Assembly: GCF_963924675.1 (NCBI RefSeq) | Contig: NC_089226.1 | Span: 54,746,205-54,810,204 of the forward strand | Length of the DNA: 64,000 bases | DNA from: Phocoena phocoena | Taxonomy: Eukaryota > Chordata > Mammalia > Artiodactyla > Phocoenidae | Direction of reading: 5' to 3' | Shown here: piece after piece, positions 10,948 to 21,956 of the stretch | Position numbering within the stretch: the first letter of the stretch is position 1 | Layout: the number at the start of each line of letters is the position of its first letter | Made by a program: the position numbers and the translations under genes | The notes under the pieces: generated by a model | Told to the model about the DNA's origin: nothing | The model's input: the letters and a program-made list of their open reading frames with translations, nothing else | The model's database searches: none

Positions 10948-11142
10948 CAACAGCAGGAGGAAATTGCTACTAAGAAACTCCGACTGACAAAACCAAGTAA
11001 ATCTGCAGCACTCCACATAGATCTGTGTAAGGCTACCTCCCCAGCAGATGCTTTGCAGTACCTACTTCAGTTTGCCAGGAAGCCTGTGGAGGCAGAAAGT
11101 GTGGAGGGAGTAGTCAGGATTCTCTTGGAACATTATTACAAG
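10948..11142 (+). CDS. INTS4: INTS4 coding exon 2 (residues 19-83)
   Basis: 65 codons, phase 0 to phase 0. The acceptor is CTTGCAG and the donor AAG|GTAAGA. The product starts QQQEEIATKKLRLTKPSK, a Gln/Glu run then a basic patch that could contribute to nuclear import (inference). It continues into amphipathic helices ending LLEHYYK, the start of the HEAT array. The start of the exon is CAG-rich (CAACAGCAG), so a 3-bp shifted acceptor is possible, as at other NAGNAG sites. Confidence 0.95.
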
Positions 11143-11355
11143 GTAAGAAGGTCTTGAGTACCTGATGAGAGTGTGTATGGGACTATGTATAAGAGTTGTA
11201 TCATGTGTCTGCAGAATAGGTTAATATGCAAAATAAATAATAACGTGTTCATTCAACAGTCTTTTACTGAGTGTCTTCCATGTGCTAGGCACTGTGGATA
11301 CAGAGATAAAAAAGATCCAAAAGGTCCAAAAAGATCCTATTATCAGAAGCTTTCA
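11143..11355. other. INTS4 intron 2 start, small L2/MIR-like tail
   Basis: 11240-11310 contains 'ttactgagtgtcttccatgt' and 'gctaggcactgtggatacag', an L2-like phrase. Nothing else recognised. Confidence 0.4.
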
Positions 11356-11613
11356 GGGGCTTCCCTGGTGGCAGAGTGGGGACACGGATTCCAGCCCTGG
11401 TCTGGGAAGATCCCACATGCTGTGGAGCAACTAAGCCTGTGCACCACAGCTACTGAAGCCTGCGCACCTGGCGCCCGTGCTCCACAGCAAGAGATGCCAC
11501 TGCATTGAGAAGCCCATGCACCGCAATGAAGAGTAGCTCCTGCTTGCGGCAACTAGAGAAAGCCCACACGCAGCGACGAAGACCCAATGCAGTCAAAAAA
11601 AAAAAAAAAAAAA
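11356..11613 (+). mobile_element. Long CHR-type SINE, + strand, head deletion
   Basis: Starts GGGGCTTCCCTGGTGGCAGA. About 30 bp between A- and B-box regions are missing. The long-form body (gagaagcccatgcaccgcaa) and a 19-nt poly(A) tail follow. Confidence 0.88.
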
Positions 11614-12419
11614 GGTTACAGTATCTAGATGGAAACAGATGTGAATGATAAAATGCATCAAATTGCTCAGAGTACTGAGAGTGCATTGGAGCACAAAGGA
11701 GGAGTTAACTTCAACCTCTCATTCTGCTGTTACTGCTTTAATTCAAGGCCCTCATATCTAACTGCAATAGCCCTTTTTTTTTTAACTTTTTTAGCTAAGT
11801 GGCATTTTATATCTCTATTTTCATGGGTTAGAAAAAAACCATCAATTCATGCATAGTTAAATAGAGGAAATATTTTAAGCAGAAAATGAAATTTGCAAAA
11901 TGGTTTATTTTTCAGTTTTTATTTGTAAGTAAGATCTGAAGTAAAAGAAGAAATAATTTTCAAATATTTGAATCACAGATGACTTCGGATTTTAAACTTT
12001 AGTATGAAAATTATTGAGCTTATAGAAAAGTAGAGAATACAGTATGAACTGCCAAATACCCATCTTTGGGATTAAATAGTTATTAATATTTTGTCAAATT
12101 TGCTCAGTTTGTTTTCCTGAAGTTTTTTTAAAGTATCATAATATTTTTCCCTAAATAGTTCAGTAAATACCTCTTACAAAGGGACACTTAAAAAATATAA
12201 CCATCTAAGCATCTCAAGTAAAATTAACGTCATCTAACAAATAGGCCATATTCACATTTCTCTAGTTGTTCCCCAAATATCTTGTTATAGTTGATTTGTT
12301 CAAATCGAAATGCAAACTGTCTCCACACATGGCATTTGCTTTTTTAAAAATCTGGAACAATTTTTATTATTTTGGTGACATTGACCTGTTAAAGAAATTT
12401 GGTCAGTTGTTTTGTAAAA
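11614..12419. repeat. Intron 2, ancient repeat at about 12000-12380
   Basis: 12000-12380 (agtagagaatacagtatgaa; tcacatttctctagttgttc; catggcatttgctttt) shares order with the sequences at 13060-13330, 18600-19200 and 34053-34380. They are diverged copies of one old LINE-like 3' region, family not fixed. 11614-12000 is unassigned. Confidence 0.4.
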
Positions 12420-12429
12420 TGCCTTGTTT

Positions 12430-13058
12430 TCTATAACACTATGTTAGTTCCTGTTACACAGTATAGTGATTCAGTATTTCCATACATTTCAAAATGTTCA
12501 CCACAATAAGTTGAGTTATGATTTGTCACCATACAAAATATTAAATAGTTATTGACTATATTCCCCACCCTGTACATTTCATACCCATGACTCATTTATT
12601 TTGCAACTGGAAGTTTATATCTCTTAATCTTCCTCACCTATTTCTCTCCTCCCCCTCAACCCCTTCCCCTCTGGCAAACGCCTATGTATCTCGATATCTA
12701 TGACTCTCTTTCTGTTTTGTTGTGTTTATTCATTTGTTTTGTTTTGTTGATTCCACATGTAACTGAAATCATACGGTGTTTGTCTTTCTCTGACTTATTT
12801 CACTTAGCATAATACCCTCTTGGTCCATCCATGTTGTCACAAATGGCAAGGTTTCATTCTTTTTTTATGGCTGAGTAATATTCCATTGTATATATAAATC
12901 ACATCTTCTTTATCCATTCATTTATTGTTGGGCACTTAACGTTGCTTCCAAATCTTGGCTGTGATAATGCTGCAACAAACATAAGGGTGCGTATATCTTT
13001 TGGAATTAGTATTTTTGTTTTCTTCTGATAAATACCCAGGGGTGGAATTGCTGGACTG
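12430..13058 (-). mobile_element. Old L1 3' end, - strand
   Basis: Reverse of an L1 3' region: 'ttacacagtatagtgattca', 'ctgagtaatattccattgta' (about 12870) and 'atccattcatttattgttgg'. More diverged than the L1s at 8088 and 34516. Confidence 0.85.
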
Positions 13059-13340
13059 TATGGAATTTTGTTTTCAACTTCTTGTTATGGAACATTTCAA
13101 ATATGTATACAATTAGAATAGTTTAATTCCCATGTACGCATTACCCAGCTTCAACAATTATCATTTTATGTCTAAATTTGTTTTATTCCCACCCCCTCCC
13201 CCACTCCTACTGTCCACTTCCATTTCCTCCACTCTCACCCTCTACCAGATTCTTGTGAAAACAAATTCCTGGCATCGTATCATTTTATTCATAAATTTCA
13301 GTTTATATCTCTAAACAATAAAGACTCTTTTTAAAAACAT
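13059..13340. repeat. Ancient LINE-like repeat copy
   Basis: 'catgtacgcattacccagct', 'tcaacaattatcattttatg' and 'ctggcatcgtatcattttat' match the order in the copy at 18640-18800. Confidence 0.4.
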
Positions 13341-13784
13341 AATCACAATACCGTTACCATGTCTAAAAGAAAAATTGGACTCAGGCATTCTGATGTCAGA
13401 CCCCAAGCTCTTTAACCAGGCCATGCTGCGTGCATTAGTCTAGTAGATTCTAGCCCCAGAGGAAAGGAGGAGGGATGATAAATGGGTCCAGTTCTAGATT
13501 GATGACTATAGTGTTTTTTTATTCTTCTATTTTATACAGAAATATGGTATCTTGTATTTTAGTAGATAACTACTTTGGCTTCTGCTTTTCTCATCCAAGG
13601 TTTTCTGTAGCTGAACTTGTTAATATTTCACATGAGGGGTTCTTCACTTATACTACTGTGTTAGTTGCTGTGGAGGATGTTGGGAACTGTGAGACATGTT
13701 CTTTGTCCTTTAAGGGCCAGTAGTATAGTTGGTAGATCAAATAATATATGTGATATATAGATGGTAAGGGCTTGAGTTATTCAT
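13341..13784. other. INTS4 intron 2, nothing recognised
   Basis: No family resemblance seen. Confidence 0.4.
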
Positions 13785-14185
13785 TTGTTTATTTTTTTCA
13801 TTCACTCTAAGTGTTCTGAATTCTAATTCTGTGCCAGGCCTTGTGCTTCATGTTGATGATACAGAGATTAATATATGATCCCTAATCTGAGTCTAGTTGG
13901 GTAGATTAAACAAAAAATGGATAATAATACAATGTTATAGGTGCTACGAAATCTGAGACAGGTTATGATATAACTTTAAAGAAGAGGGTAATCAATTGTA
14001 CTTGGGAGCACGGGCCTAGAAGGGCATTATAGAGTAGTGATGCTTGAGATGAATCTTAATCAGATTATGGGCAGTCGGAAAGTAGGAGGAAAGACGTTTT
14101 AGAAAGAAGGAGCAATTGTGAGCAAAGGCATCAAGATGTGAAATAACTTATCACGTTAGAAGAAATACAGGTAGTTTGGCTGGTG
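13785..14185 (+). mobile_element. L2 LINE fragment, + strand
   Basis: 'ctgtgccaggccttgtgctt', 'tacagagattaatatatgat', 'gttataggtgctacgaaatc' and 'gtgagcaaaggcatcaagat' follow the L2 order. Diverged. Confidence 0.6.
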
Positions 14186-14189
14186 TAGA

Positions 14190-14567
14190 TTTTATTTTAT
14201 TTTATTACTTTTTAAATTAATTATTTTTGGCTGTGTTGGGTCTTTGTTGCTGTGCGTGGGCTTTCTCTAGTTGCGGCGAGCGGGGGCTACTCTTCGTTGT
14301 GGTGCGCGGGCTTCTCATTGCGGTGGCTTCTCTTGTTGCGGAGCACAGGCTGGTCTAGGCCCACGGGCTTCAGTAGTCATGCCATTTGGGTTCAATAGTG
14401 TGGCTTGCGGGCTCTAGAGCTCAGGCTCAGTAGAGCTCAGGCTCAGTAGTTGTGGCACACGGGCTTAGTTGCTCCATGGCATGTGGGATCTTCCCGGACC
14501 AGGGCTCGAACCTGTGTCTCCTGCATTGGCAGGCGGATTCTTAACCACTGTGCCACCAGGCAAGTCC
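14190..14567 (-). mobile_element. Long CHR-type SINE, - strand
   Basis: Long form with GGCTGTGTTGGGTCTTTGTT near the left end and ccaccaggcaagtcc at the right. A small internal duplication of 'agagctcaggctcagt' occurs at about 14415-14450. Confidence 0.9.
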
Positions 14568-15214
14568 TTTTGTACATCTTTTTGTTAGTTATTCCTAGAT
14601 AGTTAATATTTTGTTATTGTAAATGATATGTTTAAAAAATTTTATTTTCTAACAGTACAGAATGGATATTCAGAAATGCAATTGATTTTTGCTTATTAAA
14701 TCCTATATCTAACAACCTTGCTAAGCTCATTTAACAATTTTAATAAATTATGTGTAGATTTTGGATTCTTTACAAATAATCATATCAGCATATAACGGCT
14801 TTGTTTGATATTAATATTATGATACCAACTATCTCTTGATTAAAGTTTGCATGGTATACCTATTTCTACTTTTTATTTTCATCTTTTTTATAACATTTTA
14901 TGACCCATGTAAAAAACATGTAGTTAGTTTTTTAAAAATTTCACTTGACAGTGTTTGTTTTTCAATTGGAGCATTTAGTTCATTAAATTTAATGTGTTTA
15001 TTGATATATGCCGGTTTAAATCTACCCTCTTATTAAATGCCTTCTATTTGTCTTACCTGCTCAGTGTTCTTTTCTTTTCCCTCATTTCTTGCCATCTTTT
15101 GCATTGACTCTTTTAAAAAAATTCTCTCCTCCACCCCTTTTTTATTAGCTTGGGAGTTATACATTCTTTTACACTTCTTTTACTGGTTATAACCTAGCTA
15201 TTACATGAATTCTT

Positions 15215-15423
15215 TTTTTTTTTTTTTTTTGCGGTGCGCGGGCCACTCACTGTTGTGGCCTCTCCCGTTGCGGAGCACAGGCTCCAGAAGCGCAGGCTCA
15301 GTGGCCATGGCTCACGGGCCCAGCCGCTTCGCGACATGTGGGATCTTCCCGGACCGGGGCACGAACCCGCGTCCCCTGCATCGGCAGGCGGACTCTCAAC
15401 CACTGCACCACCAGGGAAGCCCC
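15215..15423 (-). mobile_element. Medium CHR-type SINE, - strand
   Basis: Poly(T), then GCGGTGCGCGGGCCACTCAC, ending ccaccagggaagcccc. A perfect 14-bp target duplication (ttacatgaattctt) lies at 15201-15214 and 15424-15437. Confidence 0.95.
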
Positions 15424-15824
15424 TTACATGAATTCTTGACTGATCAAAGTCAAGTGTTAAATGGTACAGTTTCTATTTTGAACAATGTGAGGACTTTAAC
15501 TTCATTTATCCACCTTCCTGACTTACATGTGTTAATGAAGTTTTATGTTTTAATTCTCCATTTTTCACTCTGGAAGACATTGTTATTTTCTACAGGCAAT
15601 ATTCATTTAAGTTTACCTATGTAGTTATCATTTACCCACATGTATTTATCATTGCTTTTCTTTCCTTCTTGTATCTGTGACTGTTTATTCATCTGGGATT
15701 ATTTTCCTTTTGGCTGATGAATACTCTCTGATATTTCCATTTATTGTGAGTTTACTGGTGGCACTCAATGACAAATTCTTTGTGTTTGTATGTATGGAAA
15801 AGTTTTAAGTTTTACGTCCATTCT

Positions 15825-15943
15825 TTTTTTTTTTTGGCCATGCTGCATGGTTTGTGGGATCTTAGTTCCCCAACCAGCCACTGAACCTGGGCCACAGCAG
15901 TGAAAGTGCTGAGTCCTAACCACTGAGCTGCCAGGGAATTCCC
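15825..15943 (-). mobile_element. Short CHR-type SINE, - strand
   Basis: Poly(T), ggccatgctgcatggtttgt, reversed head ctgccagggaattccc. The imperfect target repeat tttacgt(t)cc lies on both sides. It is almost adjacent to the next SINE. Confidence 0.88.
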
Positions 15944-15956
15944 TTTACGTTCCTTC

Positions 15957-16301
15957 TTTTTTTTTTTTTTTAATTTATTTTATTTTATTTTATTTATTTT
16001 TGGCTGCTTTGGGTTTTTGTTGCTGTGCATAGGTTTTTCTCTAGTTGTGGCAAGTGGGGGCTACTCTTCATTGCGGTGTGTGGGCCTCTTATTGCGGTGG
16101 CTTCTCTTGTTGTGGAACACGGGCTATAGGTGCTCGGGCTTCAGTAGTTGTGGCTCACAGGCTCTAGAGCACAGGCTCAGTAGTTGTGGTGCACGGGCTT
16201 AGTTGCTCCATGGCATGTGGGATCTTCCTGGACCAGGGCTTGAACCAGTGTCCCCTGCATTGGCAGGTGGATTCTTAACCACTGTGTCACCAGGGAAGCC
16301 C
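15957..16301 (-). mobile_element. Long CHR-type SINE, - strand
   Basis: Poly(T), (tttta)n tail, TTGGCTGCTTTGGGTTTTTG, right end caccagggaagccccta. Starts about 13 bp after the previous SINE ends, so the two insertions share a target neighbourhood. Confidence 0.9.
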
Positions 16302-16430
16302 CTACCTCCCTTCTTGAACGATGTTTTTGCTGTGTGTAGAATTTTAGATTGGCTGTTTTTCTTTATTTGTTTGTTTGTTTTTAGTATTTTAAATATATCA
16401 TTGTATTGTTTCCGTTGAGAAGTGACACAC

Positions 16431-16734
16431 ATATGTTTTTCTTTTTGGCATCCGTAATACTATTCTAGTTTTCCTTAGCGGGAAGGTTGTTCTGTATTAT
16501 CTAGCCTGCCCCTAACGTAAGTGAGAGTCTTGGCATTGCCTTTTGCTGGACTATAGCGGTATACTCTTTTTTTTTTTTTTCGCGTATTAAGTTTTATTTA
16601 CTTTATTAAAAGAATGAATGGAAAGATGAATAATTCTTTGGAACCATTCAGATTCTTTTGCTGTTCTATAATTTTTTTAATCAAATACTCCTTTTTTTAT
16701 TTTTCGCTGCTCAAAGGATTAAATTTTTTTTCAG
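16431..16734. other. INTS4 intron 2, nothing recognised
   Basis: Contains a T-run at about 16567-16580. No feature supported. Confidence 0.4.
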
Positions 16735-16839
16735 AAATATGGAATGCTTCATGAATTTGTATGTCATCCTTGCATGGGAGCCATGCAAATTTTCTCTCTA
16801 TTGTCCCAGTTTTAGTATATGTGCTGCCAAAGCAAGCAC
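16735..16839 (-). pseudogene. U6 snRNA pseudogene
   Basis: On the - strand the segment reads as a nearly full-length U6 spliceosomal RNA. Its 5' end at 16839 starts GTGCTTGCTTTGGCAGCACA, followed by TATACTAAAA. The GGATGACA segment (16766-16773) and the 3' CATATTT end follow. There are several substitutions through the middle, including the region preceding GGATGACA, so it is probably not functional. It lies in INTS4 intron 2, opposite to the gene. Confidence 0.85.
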
Positions 16840-17870
16840 CGCAATTACTCTTAATTTGTCTCTCTGGCTACTTTTGCCCCTTCCAATCCAATCATTATAT
16901 TGAGGCTGGTTTGGTATTTCAGAAATTTGAATCTGTTTATGTCACTCTCCTCGTTATAGTTATTCAAAGGATTTTTATTGTTCTTAGGACAAAGACTATT
17001 CATTTGTTTATTCAACAGTGAACAAATATGTATTGAATTCCTGCTACCTTCTGGGCACTATCAGAGGCACTTGCCATAATTCTCAAAAAGTTGTGGCACC
17101 TGCTTGCCTCTGTAGCCGCATTTCATGGTAGTCTACATTTTAGCCACATTTCCCCCTTTTTCAGTTCTGGAAGCTGTGGTGTTCTTTCATGACTGAGAGC
17201 ATTCATTTATTCTTTTCTGTCTGCCTCAAATTAAAGTCTGTGTTTGTTATATGCTTTCATAGGACTCTTTATTTTTCCTTTACAGTACAACTTTGTAGTT
17301 ATGTATTTGGACATTACTTGACAATTGTCTGCCTTGCCCATTAAAACTTAAAGTTCCATGAGGGCAGTGTATCCCCATGGCCAAACACAGTGGCGCCTTG
17401 TAAGTACTCAGGAAATCCTGTTGAACAGATGATGGATGAATTATTTAGTTCACTGAGTGAATTAAGTAGGACACGTGGCTTTTCCTTTTCCCATACCCTT
17501 CCCTTTATTTTTATCAGAATGTACGAAGTGCTTTCTGGGCATTCTGCTTGTCACTTAAGCAGCTCACAGGTTGGTTGGGGAAGCAGACACAATCACATAA
17601 TACACTATGATGAATACAGTGCACTGGTGAGGGGCCTGATAAGGGGTTGCACCGGGCTGCTTGGGTGGTCCAAGGGGAAGGGCACTCTTGTCCAGTTCAG
17701 GCATCAGAGACAAACTTCCTGGGGTTGCTGATACCTGAGGGGCAGGAGGGAGTGGCCGTGGGAGGCAGGGAGAGCAGTTTAGGCAGAGGAGCAATCTGAG
17801 CAGAAGTACAGAAACTTGAAGCCTCATGGCATCAAGCTTGGTGGGGAATTGTGGGAGCTGACATACGGGA
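16840..17870. mobile_element. L2-derived stretch(es)
   Basis: 17340-17440 ('ttccatgagggcagtgtatc', 'gtaagtactcaggaaatcct') is an L2 3' end. 17490-17870 has the internal L2 order ('ggcaggagggagtggccgtg', 'gagcagaagtacagaaactt'). 16840-17300 is partly L2-like. Boundaries uncertain. Confidence 0.45.
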
Positions 17871-18150
17871 CAGTCTTGGCAGGCCGTTGTGTCATGCTCC
17901 GCAGCTCAGGCTTCTTTCCATAGGAAACTGGAAGCTTTTGAAGGGTTAGGAATGTTTGTGTGGAGTTTTAAATTTAACATTCTTCTAAAAACCCCAACTG
18001 TAGCATTTATTGTAGCAAATTCAAGCAGTATAGAAGTGTATAAAATAAAGAATGAGACTTGCCTCTGCAAATAAAAAAGTTAGAAAACAAAATACACTCT
18101 CCAGAGATTACTCTGGAGAGAATCACTGTAACAGATATGTATGCATTCTT
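17871..18150. other. INTS4 intron 2, contains a perfect small hairpin
   Basis: Ordinary AT-rich sequence apart from ctctccagag-atta-ctctggagag at 18097-18120, a perfect 10-bp stem with a 4-nt loop. Confidence 0.5.
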
Positions 18151-18159
18151 AAATGCAGC

Positions 18160-18406
18160 ATTTCAGAATCTTCCATATTCTGGGTTTGCAACATTCTTCT
18201 GCCTGGAATGCTGCTTCCCTAAAACTTCCTATTGCTCTCTGTCTCACTCAGTTAAGTGTCCGTTCAAAGGTCAGATCCTTAGAGTGGACTTTCCTCACTG
18301 TCCTGTCTATAACAGCCTCTCCACATTAGTCTTTAACCTCTTACACACGTCGTTTTTCTTCAGAATGCTTACCATCTGAAATTACATATTTTCTTTTGCC
18401 AGTCTT
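18160..18406 (+). mobile_element. L2 3' fragment, left part
   Basis: 'ctgcctggaatgctgcttcc' and 'gttcaaaggtcagatcctta' are L2 3' phrases. It resumes after the SINE at 18541-18625 ('gagcagggattgcttctgtt'). Confidence 0.6.
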
Positions 18407-18540
18407 TATTTTTAAATTTTTTATTCTTTTTGGCCGAGCCAGACGGCTTGCACGATCATAGTTCCCCGACCAGGGATTGAACCTGGGCCCATGGCAGTGA
18501 AAGCACCAAGTCCTAACCCCTGGACCACCAGAGGATTCCC
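18407..18540 (-). mobile_element. Short CHR-type SINE, - strand
   Basis: TTTTTGGCCGAGCCAGACGG, reversed B-box GGGATTGAACC, right end gaccaccagaggattccc. A perfect 15-bp target duplication (tcttttgccagtctt) lies at 18392-18406 and 18541-18555. Confidence 0.93.
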
Positions 18541-18625
18541 TCTTTTGCCAGTCTTATCCACTTGAATATAAGCGCTATGAGAGCAGGGATTGCTTCTGTT
18601 TTATTCACCGTTGTATCCCTAGCAG
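18541..18625 (+). mobile_element. L2 3' fragment, right part
   Basis: Continuation of the L2 piece after the SINE, ending near 'tatccctagcagctttgtaa'. Confidence 0.55.
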
Positions 18626-19220
18626 CTTTGTAAATTTACAAACATACACAAAAGGAGAGAAAATAATATGAGCCTTCCAGTGTTCCTCATCCAGCTTCAA
18701 CAATTATCAACATTTTGCTCTTCTTGTTTGGTTCATTCCCCTACTTTTTTGGGGGTGGGGCAAATCCCAGACAACATATCATTTTACCTGTAAACACTTA
18801 TCTGTGTTTAACAAATTAGGACTTTTTTTAGGACTTAAAAAAAATGACACTTAACAATAATCCTTAATAGTGTATATAATACCTAGTCCATGTTCAGCTT
18901 TCACTGATTGTCTTAAAGTCTTTTTACAGTTGGTTTGTTTGAGCAAGATTCACACATTGCATTTGGTTAGTTTAGCTGTCCTGTTCAGTTTCTTTTAATC
19001 TATAGCATTCCCTCCCCCCACCACCTTTTCTTTCCCATGATATTTATTGTTTAAAAACTAGGCATTTTACCCATGGAATTTCCCATATTCTGGGCTTGGT
19101 GATTGCATCCTTATTTTTCACGTGTTTTTTATTTGCTCTTTATGGTACCTATCGGAGTATCATATTCATAGGGATTCAGTTCAGGTTTTATTACCCTCCA
19201 CATGAAAGGACTGATGATCA
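18626..19220. repeat. Ancient LINE-like repeat copy
   Basis: 'tcatccagcttcaacaatta' (18690), 'cagttggtttgtttgagcaa', 'acacattgcatttggttagt' and 'tgattgcatccttatttttc' form the longest of the copies related to 12000-12380, 13059-13340, 34053-34380 and 42560-42800. Probably an old L1 3' region. Confidence 0.45.
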
Positions 19221-19229
19221 TAGAGGAAG

Positions 19230-19971
19230 GAAGGAGGGGCATTAATATTTGATTGCCTTCTGTATGCCCATTTCTGTGTGAGTTGTTTTCCTCTCAGTAG
19301 CCGTTTGAGGTTGTTATTAGCCCCATTTCACAGATGAGGCTTAGGAGGTTAATTAGCCTGTTCAAGACATACAGCTATTACATAGTGAGTCCAGGCTTCA
19401 CACCTCAATCTGGCCAATTTCAAAGCCCTTTCTCCTGCTGCACTCCACAGCTTAAGTTCCCAAGAAAATGACTTTCCCAAGGTTGAACTTATGGTAAGTG
19501 GTGTGCCAGGATTCAGGGTCTTCTGACTGCATATGTTTTGTCCCTTCTCCTGCTTCAGGCCTTCTTGTTCTGCCCAGTTACCTCCTTAGAAACTGGGGTC
19601 ACATCTAGAAGGCCCTTCATCTTTTGAGCATCCATTTAAGTAATTTTGTCCTTGGGACAGAAATGCTTGCTTAATCTTAGCATTGGCAAGGTACTTTTTT
19701 TTTTTTTTTCATTTTACCTATGTTTATTGAACATCTGTCTACTTAGTGCCAGATATTGTACTACATACTTGCGATATGGTGATGAACAAAAAGACATGTT
19801 CCTTTCGGTCTTCGGGGGAAGTTTTTCACCCTAGGAATCTTGGTGCAAATTAAAGACCACCTCCCGATATTGAAGCTAAATGGGCCACGCTAACTCATGT
19901 CTTAGTCTCTCTTGCCCTGGGCCCCAGACCCAGGACCTAGACCCAGACAATGATTCACCTGCCCCAGACTT
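19230..19971. other. INTS4 intron 2, MIR-like piece then unassigned
   Basis: 19270-19430 is MIR-like ('ccatttcacagatgaggctt', 'cagctattacatagtgagtc'). The rest contains only a T-run (about 19696-19709). Confidence 0.4.
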
Positions 19972-20161
19972 TTCTTTAAAATATTTATTTATTTATTTAT
20001 TTGGCTGCACCGGGTCTTACTTGTGGCACACGGGATCTTTGTTGCTGCATGCAGGATTTTTAGTTGCGTCATGTGGGATCTAGTTCCCTGACCAGGAATT
20101 GAACCCGGGCCCCCTGCATTGGGAGCACAGTCTTAACCACTGGACCACCTGGGAAGTCCCA
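19972..20161 (-). mobile_element. CHR-type SINE variant, - strand
   Basis: (ttta)n tail, GGCTGCACCGGGTCTTACTT, reversed B-box GGAATTGAACCC, right end ggaccacctgggaagtccc. A perfect 17-bp target duplication (tcacctgccccagactt) lies at 19955-19971 and 20162-20178. Confidence 0.95.
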
Positions 20162-20178
20162 TCACCTGCCCCAGACTT

Positions 20179-20631
20179 CTGATCAGGATCTGGTGATCCA
20201 AAAAAACACAGGTAGAACGAAAACTTCTTTCTGGTGATAGCAGTAGTAGCTGCAGCACCCAATTTCTGGGGCTCCAAAAACAGTGGTGCTGACAGCAGTG
20301 TTGAGTGCCCGGTGCTGGCAGTGTTGGTGGTCCAAGTTGCTGCAACTCATGTCTAATGTTACTGCAAAGTGGAGGAAAGGTACTTTTAATCCCAAAAGCA
20401 CACATCTCGTTAGAAGTTAATGACATCAGGAAGGCATAAAATATTTCCATTCACTTTGTAGTATTTAGGTGTAACATACAGATTGAGAAAAACTTTCTGC
20501 CCCCAAAGCATATAAAGTTAATTTTTCAGAAATAAAGCTTAAGAAATACTTGTTGAGACTGTTTTGAGATATTAGTTTCCCATGTTCCTGAGAGTAGAGC
20601 ATCAATGTAACAATAGCTTCTTTTGTTTCAG
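20179..20631. other. INTS4 intron 2 end, nothing recognised
   Basis: Unassigned; includes the CAG-rich motif near 20240-20340 and the exon 3 polypyrimidine tract at 20616-20629. Confidence 0.4.
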
Positions 20632-20749
20632 GAGAATGATCCATCTGTGAGACTGAAAATTGCATCATTGTTGGGTTTACTGTCAAAGACTGCAGGATTT
20701 TCACCAGACTGCATTATGGATGATGCCATTAACATCCTGCAGAATGAAA
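20632..20749 (+). CDS. INTS4: INTS4 coding exon 3 (residues 84-122 plus one base)
   Basis: 118 nt after a TTTTGTTTCAG acceptor. Encodes ENDPSVRLKIASLLGLLSK and following residues to ILQNE, with a typical HEAT signature (D-P-S-V-R then a hydrophobic helix). The donor is GAAA|GTAAGT. The split Lys codon (A|AG) is completed by exon 4. A short SINE sits only 26 bp into the following intron. Confidence 0.95.
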
Positions 20750-20775
20750 GTAAGTTACAATTTAAAAACTATATA

Positions 20776-20897
20776 GGGAATTCCCTGGCTGTCCTGTGGT
20801 TAGGACTGAGCTGCCACTGAAGGGGGCATGGGTTTGATCCCTGGTTGGGGAACTAAGACCCCATATGCTGCAGGCCTGGCCAGAAAAAAAGAAAAAG
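20776..20897 (+). mobile_element. Short CHR-type SINE, + strand
   Basis: GGGAATTCCCTGGCTGTCCT head, GGTTTGATCCC B-box and an A-rich tail. Imperfect target repeat aaaactatata / aaaagctgtata. Lies 26 bp from the exon 3 donor. Confidence 0.9.
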
Positions 20898-21956
20898 CTG
20901 TATAATTAGATCAGAAATCTTTAGTTCCTTTTGTATACAATGTAGAACAAAATTTTGTTGTGTTGGTGGTTATTGAAAAGGAATTTGAGGATGATTCAAT
21001 AAAACCATGTACGTATATTTACACTAGAGTTAAAATACAGGTTTATCTCTTAATAGCTATCATTTATTGATCTCTACTAAGTGCCATATACTTAAGATAG
21101 TTTACATATGACATAAGATAGATACTGTTGTCCCTATTTCATAGGCTGGGAAACTGAAGCTCAGAGAAGTTAACTAACTTGTTCAAGGTTACATAGTATG
21201 TGACAGAGTTGATGTTTTGTTGACTGTGCCTACTAACTCAGAAACTGCCCTGGTGCTGCCCTGCTCATGCGGTCCCCCACAATTTACTTCTATAAAGGCA
21301 ACATCTCCCGTGTCTCATATGTTGTTGCCTTTTCTGTTTGTTCCTTGTTGATGCCCACTAAAATTATTCTGTGTTTAGGTGAAAAGGAAAACTATTTTAC
21401 ATTAAAATTTTTTTTCTTTGATTATCTAGTTTTATTTATGTACAAGGTTTTCTTATAGGGTTAGTGCCTCATTGCCTTGATATTTATTCTAAAATTAAAT
21501 AAAATGAAATCCTTTGTGGCTGTTCCTGAAAGTACTATAGTTTTGTTTGAATTGTTTGTAGTTTCAAAAAATAGTTTTATTTCATTTTAGAGTATACATA
21601 TTTAAACAAATATGATTATTTAAATATTAGACAACATTTAGTCTATCAACTTGAGGTTATGAGAGTAATAAAGGTCCAGTGAACTCAAGAGACAATCTAA
21701 ATTCACTTACTGTACAACTGTTTAATGATAACAAATATCTTATATAAGTGGCCCATGGGTTGAAGTTGAGAATTTTTTATTTTGTTAGAAGGAACTTTAA
21801 ATTTTACCTGTATTGAATTTTGACCCAAGACTTTTAATTCACAGGAAACAATCAAAATATATTTTTAAAAAAATTTTGGCATTTATTGAAATGCCAATGT
21901 AATGACATTAGGGAGAAATTTAAAAAGTATTCCTACTATTACCATAAAACAATTTG
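20898..21956. other. INTS4 intron 3, one MIR-like piece, rest unassigned
   Basis: 21070-21230 is MIR-like ('gggaaactgaagctcagaga', 'tgttcaaggttacatagtat'). 21240-21956 shows no family I recognise. Confidence 0.4.

Larger units (their letters stand above)
14570..16430 (-). mobile_element. Old L1 LINE, - strand, with three nested SINEs
   Basis: Antisense L1: RT-region phrases (caaccttgctaagctcattt, 14711-14730), then the endonuclease-ORF1 side ('caattggagcatttagttca', about 14963), then 'gctgtgtgtagaattttaga' (16330). No open frame of useful length survives. SINEs interrupt it at 15215, 15825 and 15957. Confidence 0.7.
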
